From positions 18,416 through 82,415 of the forward strand of contig JAFYQQ010000020.1 in NCBI GenBank assembly GCA_017559845.1: a stretch of DNA of 64,000 nucleotides. The letters are read 5' to 3'. Made by a program: the position numbers and the translations under genes. Under the pieces are notes generated by a model that worked only from the letters and a program-made list of their open reading frames with translations, did not search any database and was not told the origin of the DNA. Below, piece by piece: positions 1 to 9,302 of this stretch. How positions within the stretch are numbered: the first letter of the stretch is position 1; every line of letters starts with the position of its first letter. The stretch comes from Bacteroidaceae bacterium (GTDB taxonomy: Bacteria; Bacteroidota; Bacteroidia; Bacteroidales; Bacteroidaceae).

Positions 1-160
1 TGATGCTTTCAGAATAAAACCAGGCCAACTTCCCGCTGACTTCAAAATTCTCATAAATTGGCCACAAGGATGTTGGTTGGAATCAAAGATCACAACACGA
101 TTTTGGATAATCACCATCATGCTTGCGGCATTGGCTATTGTAACACTGAAAATAAGATAA
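1..160 (+). CDS. mraY: Phospho-N-acetylmuramoyl-pentapeptide-transferase MraY, C-terminal fragment
   Basis: This is the last 52 codons of a gene that begins outside the window. The frame starting at base 2 runs open to TAA at 158-160 and ends in one hydrophobic helix (RFWIITIMLAALAIVTLKIR) preceded by an ESKITT segment, which is how I recall the end of Bacteroidales MraY. MraY is the polytopic membrane enzyme that transfers phospho-MurNAc-pentapeptide to undecaprenyl phosphate, giving lipid I. The position fits: it is followed after 8 nt by murD, the usual mraY-murD order. Because this frame is coding, the long upstream extension that can be drawn for murD from a TTG at 58 is not real. Identification rests on the short tail and on context. 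Confidence 0.85.
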   Translation, partial: DAFRIKPGQLPADFKILINWPQGCWLESKITTRFWIITIMLAALAIVTLKIR

Positions 161-168
161 CAAGATAT

Positions 169-1506
169 ATGAAGAAGAGAATCGTCGTTTTAGGTGCCGG
201 AGAAAGTGGAGTGGGCGCAGCCATCTTGTCCTTAAAGAAAGGATTTGATGTTTTTGTCAGCGACATGGGCCCCATTAAACCCCGATATAAAGACATGCTT
301 AACCAGCATGGCATTACGTGGGAAGAAAAGCAACACACTCGCGAATACATTCTGAATGCCGATGAAGTGGTAAAAAGTCCGGGTATTCCAGACAAATCCC
401 CCATAATCGTTGAAATAAAAGCGGCAGGAATCCCTATTATCAGCGAAATTGAACTTGCCGGACGATATACGAATGCCAAAATGATTTGTATCACCGGCTC
501 AAACGGAAAGACCACCACAACAAGCCTCATTTACCACATCTTTAAAAATGCTGGTTACAATGTCGGACTTGCCGGAAACATCGGGCATAGTTTGGCACTA
601 CAAATAGCAGAGGGTAGAGATTACGACTACTACATCATAGAGCTTAGCAGTTTCCAACTGGATAACATGTATGAGTTCCGGGCAAACATTGCCATTTTGC
701 TTAACATAACGCCCGACCATTTGGACCGTTATGACTATGACATGCAGAACTATACTGATTCCAAAATGCGCATTTTGCAAAACCAGACAGAAGACGACAC
801 CCTCGTCTACTGGGCAGATGACCCCATTATCAAGAAGGAATTGGAGAAATATGGTATCAAGGCTCAAAAATGCCCATTCAGCATTTTAGAAAAAAATGGG
901 ATGATTGGCTATATTGAGGACAAACAATACGTCATTGAACGCCCCACTCCTTTCAACATGGAACAGGAAGAATTGAGTCTAACCGGCAAACATAACTTAT
1001 ACAATAGCCTTGCTGCCGGCATAGCTGCACATATCAGCGGCATCAAAGACGAATCGTTACGTAAAAGCCTGAGTAGTTTTGAGGGTGTTGAACACCGCTT
1101 GGAAAAAGTTGCCCGTGTGGGTGGCGTACAATATATAAATGACTCCAAGGCTACCAATGTAGATGCATGCTGGTATGCTCTTGATAGCATGACTTCTCCA
1201 ACCATTCTTATTATAGGTGGTCTGGACAAAGGGAACGATTACGATGCAATTATTCCGCTTATAAAAGAAAAATGCGCCGGACTTGTATATTTGGGAGCAG
1301 ACAATAGCAAACTCCATGCCACATTTGACAAATTAGAAATTCCCGTTGCGGATACACACAGCATGGAAGAGTGTATAGAAGCCTGCCGACAAATGGCAAA
1401 GCCTGGATACAATGTATTATTAAGCCCTTGCTGTGCCAGCTTCGACTTATTCAAAAACATGGAAGACCGAGGTGAGCAGTTTAAAGATTTGGTTAGAAAG
1501 TTATAA
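169..1506 (+). CDS. murD: UDP-N-acetylmuramoylalanine--D-glutamate ligase MurD
   Basis: A 445-residue cytoplasmic ligase that adds D-glutamate to UDP-MurNAc-L-Ala using ATP. The start is ATG 169 (MKKRIVVLGAGESGVG), a Rossmann-type N-terminal domain with a Gly-rich loop. The Mur-ligase P-loop GSNGKTTTT lies at about residues 110-118, the NITPDHLDRYD segment near 180, the INDSKATN motif near 323 and the LLSPCCASFD C-terminal motif near 418. An upstream TTG at 58 would extend it by 37 residues, but that stretch is the mraY 3' end in another frame, so I reject it. It lies 8 nt after mraY and 30 nt before ftsW in the division-wall operon. Length is normal for the family. Confidence 0.97.
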   Translation: MKKRIVVLGAGESGVGAAILSLKKGFDVFVSDMGPIKPRYKDMLNQHGITWEEKQHTREYILNADEVVKSPGIPDKSPIIVEIKAAGIPIISEIELAGRYTNAKMICITGSNGKTTTTSLIYHIFKNAGYNVGLAGNIGHSLALQIAEGRDYDYYIIELSSFQLDNMYEFRANIAILLNITPDHLDRYDYDMQNYTDSKMRILQNQTEDDTLVYWADDPIIKKELEKYGIKAQKCPFSILEKNGMIGYIEDKQYVIERPTPFNMEQEELSLTGKHNLYNSLAAGIAAHISGIKDESLRKSLSSFEGVEHRLEKVARVGGVQYINDSKATNVDACWYALDSMTSPTILIIGGLDKGNDYDAIIPLIKEKCAGLVYLGADNSKLHATFDKLEIPVADTHSMEECIEACRQMAKPGYNVLLSPCCASFDLFKNMEDRGEQFKDLVRKL

Positions 1507-1536
1507 ATATTAAGAAAACAGCATAAGAAAACAAAT

Positions 1537-2808
1537 ATGACATTCAGCCGACAAACATTTGCCGAAAAAGGAATACTACAAGGCGATACGGTAGTATGGA
1601 TGATATTCATATTCCTCTGTCTCACTTCCATCATCGAAGTGTACAGTGCTTGTAGCACCATGAGCTATGAATCCGGAAGATATTGGGCACCAGTCGTAGA
1701 ACACGGAGCCTATGTATTAATGGGTTTTATCTTAACATGGGTCATACACCTCATTCCTTTCAGGCATTTCAAAATCCTTTCTGTCTTAGGACTACATTTC
1801 TTTGCATACCCGTTATTGGTCATGGCTCTTTTTACTGCAAAGATCAATGACGCGGGCAGATGGGTTACCATTGGTGGAAAAACCATTCAGCCTTCTGAGT
1901 TTGCAAAAATTGCGCTTGTTGGGTTTGTCGCATTTGTTCTTGCCAGTTTCCGCAATGAGAAAGGTGTCAGCGAAAAGGCATTCAGGCTTGTTGCTTTGGA
2001 AATACTGGTAACACTCTGTCTCATTGTAACAGAAAACGCATCAACAGCTGGCATTATATTTTTAGTGATGTTAGGCATATTGTTCTATGCACAAGCGCCT
2101 AAAAAATATCTAGCTTGGATTGTTGGTGCGATGCTGGCTGGCGGTATTGCTATTGCTACAGCACTGACGCTTATCAACGATGAAGCATTAGCGAAAATGG
2201 ATGTGTCTGAAAATCCCATACTCCACCGTGTCCCCACTTGGGTAAACCGAGTAAAAGGGTATGAACGTCCAGCAGACCCAAAAGATTACAACATACACGA
2301 CAATCTTCAGGTTACCCATGCAAAAATTGCAATTGCCACTTGTGGGATAACAGGAAAAGGGCCTGGAAATTCAGTAGAGCGCGACTATCTTCCACAAGCC
2401 TATTCCGATTTCATCTATGCCATCATCATTGAGGAAGGTGGTATATTCTTGGGTGTTTTCGTGATGTCATTATACCTGCTACTTATGTGGCGAGCCATGA
2501 AAATCGCCAAAAACAGCAAGTCTCTTTTTGCCGCCTATCTGGTCATGGGGCTAGCTTTAATGATGGTTGTACAAGCCATGATTAACATGGCTGTTGCCGT
2601 TGGTGCATTTCCAGTAACAGGACAGCCCCTTCCATTGATTAGCCGTGGAGGAACATCGACATTTGTTAATTGTGCATACATCGGAATGATACTTAGCGTC
2701 AGCCATTACGGCAAAAAGAAGAAGAAAAGGAAAGACAATCCCGTCATGCCAAATGAAGCTGAACAAACAGAGGCTGTTATTTTAGTAGAAGAAAAACAAA
2801 AGTTATAA
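1537..2808 (+). CDS. ftsW: Septal peptidoglycan glycosyltransferase FtsW (SEDS family)
   Basis: A 423-residue polytopic membrane protein of the RodA/FtsW/SpoVE (SEDS) family, which polymerises lipid II at the division septum together with a class B penicillin-binding protein. Several long hydrophobic helices are visible. The segment GKGPGNSVERDYLPQAYSDF near residues 273-292 and the C-terminal PLPLISRGGTS motif near 365 are characteristic. The cytoplasmic tail is short, rich in Lys then Glu. I choose FtsW over RodA from its place between murD and murG. Spacers are 30 nt upstream and 14 nt downstream. Confidence 0.95.
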   Translation: MTFSRQTFAEKGILQGDTVVWMIFIFLCLTSIIEVYSACSTMSYESGRYWAPVVEHGAYVLMGFILTWVIHLIPFRHFKILSVLGLHFFAYPLLVMALFTAKINDAGRWVTIGGKTIQPSEFAKIALVGFVAFVLASFRNEKGVSEKAFRLVALEILVTLCLIVTENASTAGIIFLVMLGILFYAQAPKKYLAWIVGAMLAGGIAIATALTLINDEALAKMDVSENPILHRVPTWVNRVKGYERPADPKDYNIHDNLQVTHAKIAIATCGITGKGPGNSVERDYLPQAYSDFIYAIIIEEGGIFLGVFVMSLYLLLMWRAMKIAKNSKSLFAAYLVMGLALMMVVQAMINMAVAVGAFPVTGQPLPLISRGGTSTFVNCAYIGMILSVSHYGKKKKKRKDNPVMPNEAEQTEAVILVEEKQKL

Positions 2809-2822
2809 TAGGAATAATCATA

Positions 2823-3941
2823 ATGCAAGAACTGCGAGTCATCATAAGTGGAGGAGGCACGGGAGGTCACATTTTCCCTGCTATCAGCATAGCCAATGCT
2901 TTAAAAGAATTGCGCCCTAACACGCAGATTCTTTTTATCGGAGCCAAAGACCGCATGGAAATGCAACGCATTCCGGCTGCCGGTTACGACATTGTCGGCT
3001 TACCGATTCGCGGACTTATACGTCCGTTATGGAAACCTGGCAATATCGGCATTTTGTTCGATTTCATCAAAAGTAAACATTTGGCAAAGAAATACATCAA
3101 AAAGTTCCGACCAAATGTAGCCGTTGGTGTTGGAGGTTATGCCAGTTCTGCAACATTAAATGCTGCATACGAATTAGGAATTCCTTGTCTAATACAAGAG
3201 CAAAACAGCTTTGCTGGGCTTACCAACAAATCATTGGCACAAAAGGCTAAAAAAATATGTGTGGCCTACGAAGGAATGGATCGTTTCTTTCCAAAAGAGA
3301 ACATCATGCTCACGGGCAATCCAGTGCGTCAGAATTTACTCAATGGGAACCTTATTGTTGAAGAATGCCGTAAAAACTTTGGACTCAGCCCTGAGTTACC
3401 AACGCTTTTGATTATTGGCGGAAGCCTGGGAGCGCGCACAATCAATGAGAGCATACTTTCTCATTATGAAGAGATTTCACAGGCTCCTATTCAAGTCATT
3501 TGGCAAACCGGTGGTTACTATTACGAACATATAAAAAAGGAAATCAGCAAAAAATCTCCTGCCTCTAACATTGTGGTAAAAGATTTCATTTCCAATATGG
3601 ATCAAGCATATAAAGCTGCGGATCTTGTCGTCTCCAGAGCCGGAGCAAGTAGTATTAGCGAACTATGCCTTTTGGGCAAACCATCCATATTAGTTCCAAG
3701 TCCTAATGTGGCAGAAGACCATCAAACGCATAACGCCATGGCATTGGTCAATCAAAATGCAGCTTTAATGGTACGCGATGTTGAAGCCAACCAAAAACTG
3801 GTTGCAATTGCCTTGGAGACTTTGCAGAACAACACATTACTCTGCACGCTTGGACAAAATGCCAGCAAAATGGCATACAAAGATTCGGCATTGACAATCG
3901 CAAAAGAAGTGATAAAATTGGCACAAGAGAACAACAAATAA
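2823..3941 (+). CDS. murG: UDP-GlcNAc:lipid I N-acetylglucosaminyltransferase MurG
   Basis: A 372-residue GT28 glycosyltransferase that adds GlcNAc to lipid I on the inner face of the membrane, making lipid II. The N-terminal acceptor loop SGGGTGGHIFPA is at residues 9-20, a second Gly-rich loop GVGGYASSAT is near 103, and the C-terminal donor-binding segment SRAGASSISELCLLGKPSIL with the AEDHQTHNA motif is near 270-305. Length is typical. It starts 14 nt after ftsW and ends 13 nt before murC. Confidence 0.97.
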   Translation: MQELRVIISGGGTGGHIFPAISIANALKELRPNTQILFIGAKDRMEMQRIPAAGYDIVGLPIRGLIRPLWKPGNIGILFDFIKSKHLAKKYIKKFRPNVAVGVGGYASSATLNAAYELGIPCLIQEQNSFAGLTNKSLAQKAKKICVAYEGMDRFFPKENIMLTGNPVRQNLLNGNLIVEECRKNFGLSPELPTLLIIGGSLGARTINESILSHYEEISQAPIQVIWQTGGYYYEHIKKEISKKSPASNIVVKDFISNMDQAYKAADLVVSRAGASSISELCLLGKPSILVPSPNVAEDHQTHNAMALVNQNAALMVRDVEANQKLVAIALETLQNNTLLCTLGQNASKMAYKDSALTIAKEVIKLAQENNK

Positions 3942-3954
3942 AAAAGGGTAAAGG

Positions 3955-5334
3955 ATGAAGTTAAAAGATATAAAGGCGGTATATTTCGTGGGTATTGGAG
4001 GTATTGGCATGAGCGCCATTGCCCGTTATTTCTTGCATAGAGGTGCAACAGTGGGCGGATACGACAAGACCCCAAGCGAACTCACACGGAAATTACAAGA
4101 AGAGGGAGCGCTGATTCATTACGAAGAGAACGTATCTCTAATTCCTGAAATCTGCAAGAATGCAGAAAATTGTCTCGTTATTTATACTCCCGCCATTCCT
4201 TCTTGTCATCAAGAATTGATATATTTTCAAGAAAATGGCTTTACCATTCAAAAAAGGGCACAGGTATTAGGTACACTTACTCAGTCTCTGCATGGACTTT
4301 GTGTTGCCGGCACACACGGAAAAACAACAACAAGCAGCATGGCGGCTCACCTTCTACACCAAAGCCATGTTGACTGTAACGCTTTTTTGGGAGGCATTAC
4401 CAAAAACTATGGCACCAACTACATCCTCAGCACAAAAAGCCCATATGTCGTTATCGAAGCAGATGAATTTGACCGTTCATATCACTGGCTTTCGCCATAT
4501 GCTACCGTCATTACATCTACTGATGCAGACCATCTTGACATATATGAATCAGAAGAAGCATACCTGGAAAGTTTCCGCCATTATACAAGCCTTATTCGCC
4601 CTGATGGTTTTTTAATCCTTCACACAGGGCTTAAGATGAAGCCTGACACCCAAGAAGGTGTAACCACCTACACTTATGGTCGTGAGGATGGCGATTTCCA
4701 CGCTGAAAACATTCAAATTGGAAATGGTGAAATCACCTTTGATTTAGTTTCACCTTTGGGTAATATTCCGAATATACGTCTGGGGGTTCCGTTAAGCATC
4801 AACATTGAAAATGGAATTGCAGCAATGGCGTTGGCTCAAATTGCCGGAGCCACCACAGAAGAAATCCTGACAGGAATGGCCACTTTTAACGGAGTTGGTC
4901 GCAGATTCGATTTCCATGTCAAAACAGACCGTATAGCATACTTAAGCGACTATGCCCATCATCCAGTCGAGATTCGCCAAAGCATACTGAGCATCAAGGA
5001 ACTTTATAAAGACAAACATATAAAGGCCATTTTCCAGCCTCATCTGTATACACGCACTCGGGATTTCTATCAGGAATTCGCCGACGCGCTTTCACTTCTC
5101 GATGATGTTGTAATACTGGACATCTACCCTGCCCGCGAACTTCCCATTCCCGGAGTTAGCAGTGAACTTATATTCAACAATCTGAAGCCTGGCATAAAAC
5201 GTCAGATGTGCCACAAGGAAGACCTGCCTGCCCTCATTGAGAACAGCACTTTTGACGTGCTTGTCACTCTTGGAGCCGGAGATATTGAAGACTATGCCAC
5301 ACGCATACAGGAAATAGTGAATAAAAAAGTATGA
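3955..5334 (+). CDS. murC: UDP-N-acetylmuramate--L-alanine ligase MurC
   Basis: A 459-residue cytoplasmic ATP-dependent ligase that adds the first amino acid of the stem peptide. Seen in order: N-terminal nucleotide-binding motif VGIGGIGMSAIA at about residues 11-22, Mur-ligase P-loop GTHGKTTTSS near 119-128, EADEFDRSYHWLSP near 168, and SDYAHHPVEI near 331, the usual MurC signature. Its stop codon overlaps the start of ftsQ (ATGA, 5331-5334), which suggests translational coupling. Confidence 0.97.
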   Translation: MKLKDIKAVYFVGIGGIGMSAIARYFLHRGATVGGYDKTPSELTRKLQEEGALIHYEENVSLIPEICKNAENCLVIYTPAIPSCHQELIYFQENGFTIQKRAQVLGTLTQSLHGLCVAGTHGKTTTSSMAAHLLHQSHVDCNAFLGGITKNYGTNYILSTKSPYVVIEADEFDRSYHWLSPYATVITSTDADHLDIYESEEAYLESFRHYTSLIRPDGFLILHTGLKMKPDTQEGVTTYTYGREDGDFHAENIQIGNGEITFDLVSPLGNIPNIRLGVPLSINIENGIAAMALAQIAGATTEEILTGMATFNGVGRRFDFHVKTDRIAYLSDYAHHPVEIRQSILSIKELYKDKHIKAIFQPHLYTRTRDFYQEFADALSLLDDVVILDIYPARELPIPGVSSELIFNNLKPGIKRQMCHKEDLPALIENSTFDVLVTLGAGDIEDYATRIQEIVNKKV

Positions 5335-6074
5335 AAACAATCATCAAAATTCTGCTTATAGGTCTTTTCATGGGCTATCTCGTCTTTGCCGTCACCAAAC
5401 TACATAGTCCGGCAGAAGAACGAGTCTGCTCCGCATTGAACATCAGCATAGACAACAACTCCACATATGATTTTGTGGACAGTGACTATGTGCAATCTGT
5501 TTTGAAAAAAGAAAAGATTTCACTTGAAGGAGAAAAGCTGGGCAATATCAATCTTGAAGAGATAGAAAATTGTCTGGAAGATAATCCTTATATTGACAGT
5601 GCCGAATGTTATCACTCAGACCGTGGTACACTCTGCATCAATGTCACACCACAAAAGCCTATCCTGATGGTAATGGCTGAAAACGGCGAGCAATACTATC
5701 TGGACAAAGAAGGAGCGACCATGCCACTCGACAAATTCAACCTGCAATTGTGTGTGGCTACAGGCAACATCACACCACAGTTTGCCAAACAGCATCTACT
5801 TCCCCTTGCCTATTATATTTATGGTAGCCCTTTCTGGAGTGAACAAATTGAACAGATCCACGTCTTTTCTCAAGACAACATAACACTATACCCCAGAGTC
5901 GGAAATCACACCATTGTATTAGGAGACTCCAGGAACTTTGAAGACAAGCTCAACCGTATGCTTCTCTTTTATGAGAAAGGACTCCCACAAGTGGGATGGA
6001 ACCGGTATGAAAGCATAAATTTAGCATATAAAGGACAAATTGTCTGCAAAAAACGCAATAACAAAAACAAATAG
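5331..6074 (+). CDS. ftsQ: Cell division protein FtsQ (DivIB)
   Basis: A 247-residue bitopic protein with one N-terminal membrane helix (residues about 4-22) and an extracytoplasmic POTRA-like part, consistent with the septal scaffold that joins FtsK/FtsA-side proteins to FtsL, FtsB and the septal synthase. Sequence conservation is low in this family, so the call leans on topology, size and the position between murC and ftsA. It overlaps murC by 4 nt and stops 2 nt before ftsA. The cytoplasmic N-terminus is very short, as I expect for Bacteroidales FtsQ. Confidence 0.92.
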   Translation: MKTIIKILLIGLFMGYLVFAVTKLHSPAEERVCSALNISIDNNSTYDFVDSDYVQSVLKKEKISLEGEKLGNINLEEIENCLEDNPYIDSAECYHSDRGTLCINVTPQKPILMVMAENGEQYYLDKEGATMPLDKFNLQLCVATGNITPQFAKQHLLPLAYYIYGSPFWSEQIEQIHVFSQDNITLYPRVGNHTIVLGDSRNFEDKLNRMLLFYEKGLPQVGWNRYESINLAYKGQIVCKKRNNKNK

Positions 6075-6076
6075 AT

Positions 6077-7459
6077 ATGGGAGCAGCAAAAGACATTATC
6101 GTAGCCGTGGAATTGGGTTCTTCCGCCATCCGGGCTATTGCCGGCAAACGCCAGCCGGACGGGACACTGCAAATTCTGGCAGTATCACAAGAAGAAAACA
6201 ACAATTGTATCCGCAATGGTATTATAGACAATCTTGACAAGACGTCTTCAGCCATCTCTCGTGTCATAAAACAACTTGACGACAAGTTAAACATTCAAAC
6301 GAAAAAGATATATATCGGACTTTCGGGACAATCGTTACACACAGTTAAGAATACGGTAATCCGCAGTTTTGAAACAAAGACGCTCATTACCAACAGCATG
6401 ATTGAGTCGCTGAAAGACATCAATAAAGGCACCATTTATCCTGATGCCAAGATGTTTGAAGCCATACCCCAAGAATACAATGTGGGTTACCGTACCACTT
6501 CCGACCCCGTAGGTCTGCAAAGCAATGTGCTTGAAGCATGCTTTGCCAATGTCATCGCACGAACGAGCCTCAGCGAAAATATTGAGCGGTGTGTACAGAA
6601 TGCATCTTTGGAAGTTGCCGATATTTTCATCTCTCCAATCTGCCTATCCGAAGCATTGCTGCAAAACAACGACAAGCGTTCTGGTTGCGCTTTGGTTGAC
6701 ATCGGTGCAGACACCACCACCATTGTCATCTACACCAACAACATCATGCGCAGTCTTACTGTCATTCCTCTGGGAGGAAGCAATGTGACAAGCGACATCG
6801 CCAGTCAGAACATTGAACTCGATGAGGCTGAAGAGCTGAAACTAAAATACGGAAGCGCATTGCACGAAGAAGATGAGAACAAACAAAACAATCCTATTAC
6901 CATCAGCCATGGCCGTCAGATTGACGAACATCTTCTGCAAGACATCATTGAGGCACGCTACGAAGAGATTCTGCTCAACGCATGGAGTCGCATAAAAGAA
7001 TATAGCGACAAACTGCTTTCAGGCATCACCTTTACCGGAGGTGCTTCACGTATTGCAAATTTAAAAGAGGCATTTGAAAAACTCACGAACTTCGAACATC
7101 AAATTCGCATTGCCAAAGGATTGCCAACCAGCATTTCCATCGCAAATGATGTTCGAATAGATACACAGGACACATTATATACACTTATGGCCTTGGCCAT
7201 TTGTGGAGAACCCGTATGCGCAGGTGATCCTCCAACAGAACCTGAACCCGTACAGGCTGAGATAGATTTCGCCATCGAGCAAGAAAAGGATAACACAGAC
7301 ATTCAAACGCCTATTGAAGAGCCCGAAGAAACAGAGACACAGGACAAAGAGGAAGAAAAGCAAAAGAAAGAACGCAAGAAGTCAATCTCATTTGCAGAAA
7401 AATGCAAGAAGGCTTGGGATAAAATTAATGAAATGCTTTCGGAACCCGAAGATGAATGA
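6077..7459 (+). CDS. ftsA: Cell division protein FtsA (actin-like FtsZ membrane tether)
   Basis: A 460-residue actin-fold ATPase. The N-terminal phosphate-1 loop is seen in VAVELGSSAIRAIAGK (about residues 8-23), phosphate-2 in GCALVDIGADTTTIVIY near 204-220, and an adenosine-type motif GITFTGGASRIANL near 316. After the actin core there is a long tail rich in Glu, Gln and Lys (about residues 385-440) ending in a possible amphipathic stretch (SFAEKCKKAWDKINEML), which would serve as the membrane-binding helix. It is preceded by ftsQ with 2 nt between and followed by ftsZ after 65 nt. Confidence 0.96.
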   Translation: MGAAKDIIVAVELGSSAIRAIAGKRQPDGTLQILAVSQEENNNCIRNGIIDNLDKTSSAISRVIKQLDDKLNIQTKKIYIGLSGQSLHTVKNTVIRSFETKTLITNSMIESLKDINKGTIYPDAKMFEAIPQEYNVGYRTTSDPVGLQSNVLEACFANVIARTSLSENIERCVQNASLEVADIFISPICLSEALLQNNDKRSGCALVDIGADTTTIVIYTNNIMRSLTVIPLGGSNVTSDIASQNIELDEAEELKLKYGSALHEEDENKQNNPITISHGRQIDEHLLQDIIEARYEEILLNAWSRIKEYSDKLLSGITFTGGASRIANLKEAFEKLTNFEHQIRIAKGLPTSISIANDVRIDTQDTLYTLMALAICGEPVCAGDPPTEPEPVQAEIDFAIEQEKDNTDIQTPIEEPEETETQDKEEEKQKKERKKSISFAEKCKKAWDKINEMLSEPEDE

Positions 7460-7524
7460 GCCTAACGTGCGTACATTATAATATATAATAACACTTTATA
7501 CGAACCCTTACAAAACAAGATACA

Positions 7525-8829
7525 ATGTCTGACAATCATAATAACTCTGGCGGTCTCTCCTTCAATCTCCCCGAAGCAAGCCCCAGTATAATCAAGGTTA
7601 TTGGTGTGGGAGGAGGAGGCGGAAATGCCGTAAACCACATGTACCGCGAAGGAATACATGACGTAACCTATGTCATGTGTAACACGGATAAAAAAGCGCT
7701 TAGTGACTCACCAGTTCCAACGCATTTACAATTGGGACGCGACGGACTGGGTGCCGGCAACCGGCCAGAGCGCGGCAAACAGGCTGCCTTGGAGAGTCTG
7801 GATGAAATTAAAGAAATGCTGAATGATGGAACCCGAATGGTGTTCATCACTGCCGGTATGGGTGGTGGAACCGGAACTGGAGCCGCCCCAATTATTGCAC
7901 AATGCGCCAAAGATGCCGGAATTCTCACCGTTGGCATCGTGACCATCCCTTTCAAGTTTGAGGGTATGAAAAAAATAAACCAGGCACTTGACGGAGTGGA
8001 TGAAATCTCCAAACACGTAGATGCCTTGTTGGTGATCAACAACGAGCGCCTACGCGAAATTTACCCAGACCTGACTGTTCTCAATGCTTTCGCCAAAGCA
8101 GATGACACTTTAAGTATTGCTGCACGCAGTATTGCAGAGATCATCACCATGCACGGTATAATGAACCTCGACTTCCAGGATGTTACCACTGTACTTAAAG
8201 ATGGCGGTGTGGCAATCATGAGTACCGGATATGGTGAAGGAGAGAATCGTGTAACAAAAGCTATTGAGCAAGCGCTCAACAGCCCCCTGCTGAACAACCG
8301 TGACATTTTCGACAGCAAGAAAGTTCTCATCAACATCAATTTCTGTGGCGACAACGAACAGAATAGCCTCATGATGGAAGAGATGAACGAGGTGAACGAT
8401 TTCATGAGTCGATTCAGTCAGGACGTAGAAACCAAATGGGGACTCGCTACAGACAGCAGTCTTGGCGGAAAAGTGAAGATTACATTATTGGCCACCGGTT
8501 TCAATCTGCTTAATGTTCCTGGCATCGAACAAGTCAAAAAAGAAAAAGACATTATTGACGAAGCCGAAAACGATGACCGTCTGGTACGTGAAGGAGAACG
8601 CATTGCACGTTATTATGACGAAATCACACAAGCACCTCGCAAACGCCTGCACAACATTTTCATTTTCACTGATGATGATCTTGACAACGAAGATGTCATT
8701 GCCGAAATAGATGTGCGCCCCACATATAAGCGCACTCGAGACGAAGTGAAACGTATCCGCGAAAAAGAGGCTGCGACTACTGCTCCAAGTCCTTTGGAAG
8801 ATGGAGGTTTCATTATTAACCAACCCTAA
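7525..8829 (+). CDS. ftsZ: Cell division GTPase FtsZ
   Basis: A 434-residue tubulin homologue that forms the cytokinetic Z ring. The nucleotide loop GVGGGGGNAVNHM is at about residues 27-39, and the tubulin signature GMGGGTGTGAAP near 112-123. The T7-loop region (about residues 205-225) and the second domain (up to about 330) look intact. The C-terminal linker is charged and short, and the last residues (EDGGFIINQP) do not match the proteobacterial conserved C-terminal peptide; I do not know whether this is normal for the family in this order. It follows ftsA after 65 nt of AT-rich sequence, which could hold a separate promoter, though none is clear. Confidence 0.98.
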   Translation: MSDNHNNSGGLSFNLPEASPSIIKVIGVGGGGGNAVNHMYREGIHDVTYVMCNTDKKALSDSPVPTHLQLGRDGLGAGNRPERGKQAALESLDEIKEMLNDGTRMVFITAGMGGGTGTGAAPIIAQCAKDAGILTVGIVTIPFKFEGMKKINQALDGVDEISKHVDALLVINNERLREIYPDLTVLNAFAKADDTLSIAARSIAEIITMHGIMNLDFQDVTTVLKDGGVAIMSTGYGEGENRVTKAIEQALNSPLLNNRDIFDSKKVLININFCGDNEQNSLMMEEMNEVNDFMSRFSQDVETKWGLATDSSLGGKVKITLLATGFNLLNVPGIEQVKKEKDIIDEAENDDRLVREGERIARYYDEITQAPRKRLHNIFIFTDDDLDNEDVIAEIDVRPTYKRTRDEVKRIREKEAATTAPSPLEDGGFIINQP

Positions 8830-8855
8830 CTTTAACAGACAAAAAGATTCAGTTT

Positions 8856-9302
8856 ATGCTATTTGAACAGATAAGCGCAGACATTGTGTCTGCAATGAAA
8901 GCCAAAGACAAAGTACGTCTGATGGCTCTTAGAAACGTGAAAAAATATTTCATTGAATCAAAAACCGCCCCTGGTGCCAATGATGAGCTCTCTGACGAAG
9001 ATGCCATGAAAATTCTGGCAAAGCTGGCTAAACAAGGAAAAGATACCGCCTCGGTGTATGAGAGCCAAAACCGTGCGGACCTTGCAGAAGAAGAGATGAA
9101 ACAAGTGCGAATCATCGAAGAATACTTACCCAAACCCCTTAGTGCGGAAGAACTCCGAACAGCCCTTTCCGCCATCATTCAAGAAGTTGGTGCGACTAGT
9201 GCAAAAGATATGGGTCGCGTCATGGGATTAGCCAGTAAACAATTGGCGGGAAAGGCCGAGGGACGTGTCATCAGCGCTACGGTAAAAGAACTCCTCGCTT
9301 GA
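8856..9302 (+). CDS. GatB/YqeY domain-containing protein
   Basis: A 148-residue soluble protein matching the YqeY family, which corresponds to the tail domain of GatB, the tRNA-dependent amidotransferase subunit. The family is helical; the C-terminal half with GATSAKDMGRVMGLASKQLAGKAEGR carries its usual Gly/Met-rich motif. The molecular role of free-standing YqeY proteins is not established; a role around tRNA is only suggested by homology. It lies 26 nt after ftsZ, probably co-transcribed, and its stop codon abuts the stop codon of recO on the other strand (9302/9303). Confidence 0.93.
   Translation: MLFEQISADIVSAMKAKDKVRLMALRNVKKYFIESKTAPGANDELSDEDAMKILAKLAKQGKDTASVYESQNRADLAEEEMKQVRIIEEYLPKPLSAEELRTALSAIIQEVGATSAKDMGRVMGLASKQLAGKAEGRVISATVKELLA

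Noticed and set aside
58..168. 37-codon N-terminal extension of murD from a TTG start
   Set aside because: The same bases encode the end of mraY in another frame, and MurD proteins begin at MKKRIVVLG.
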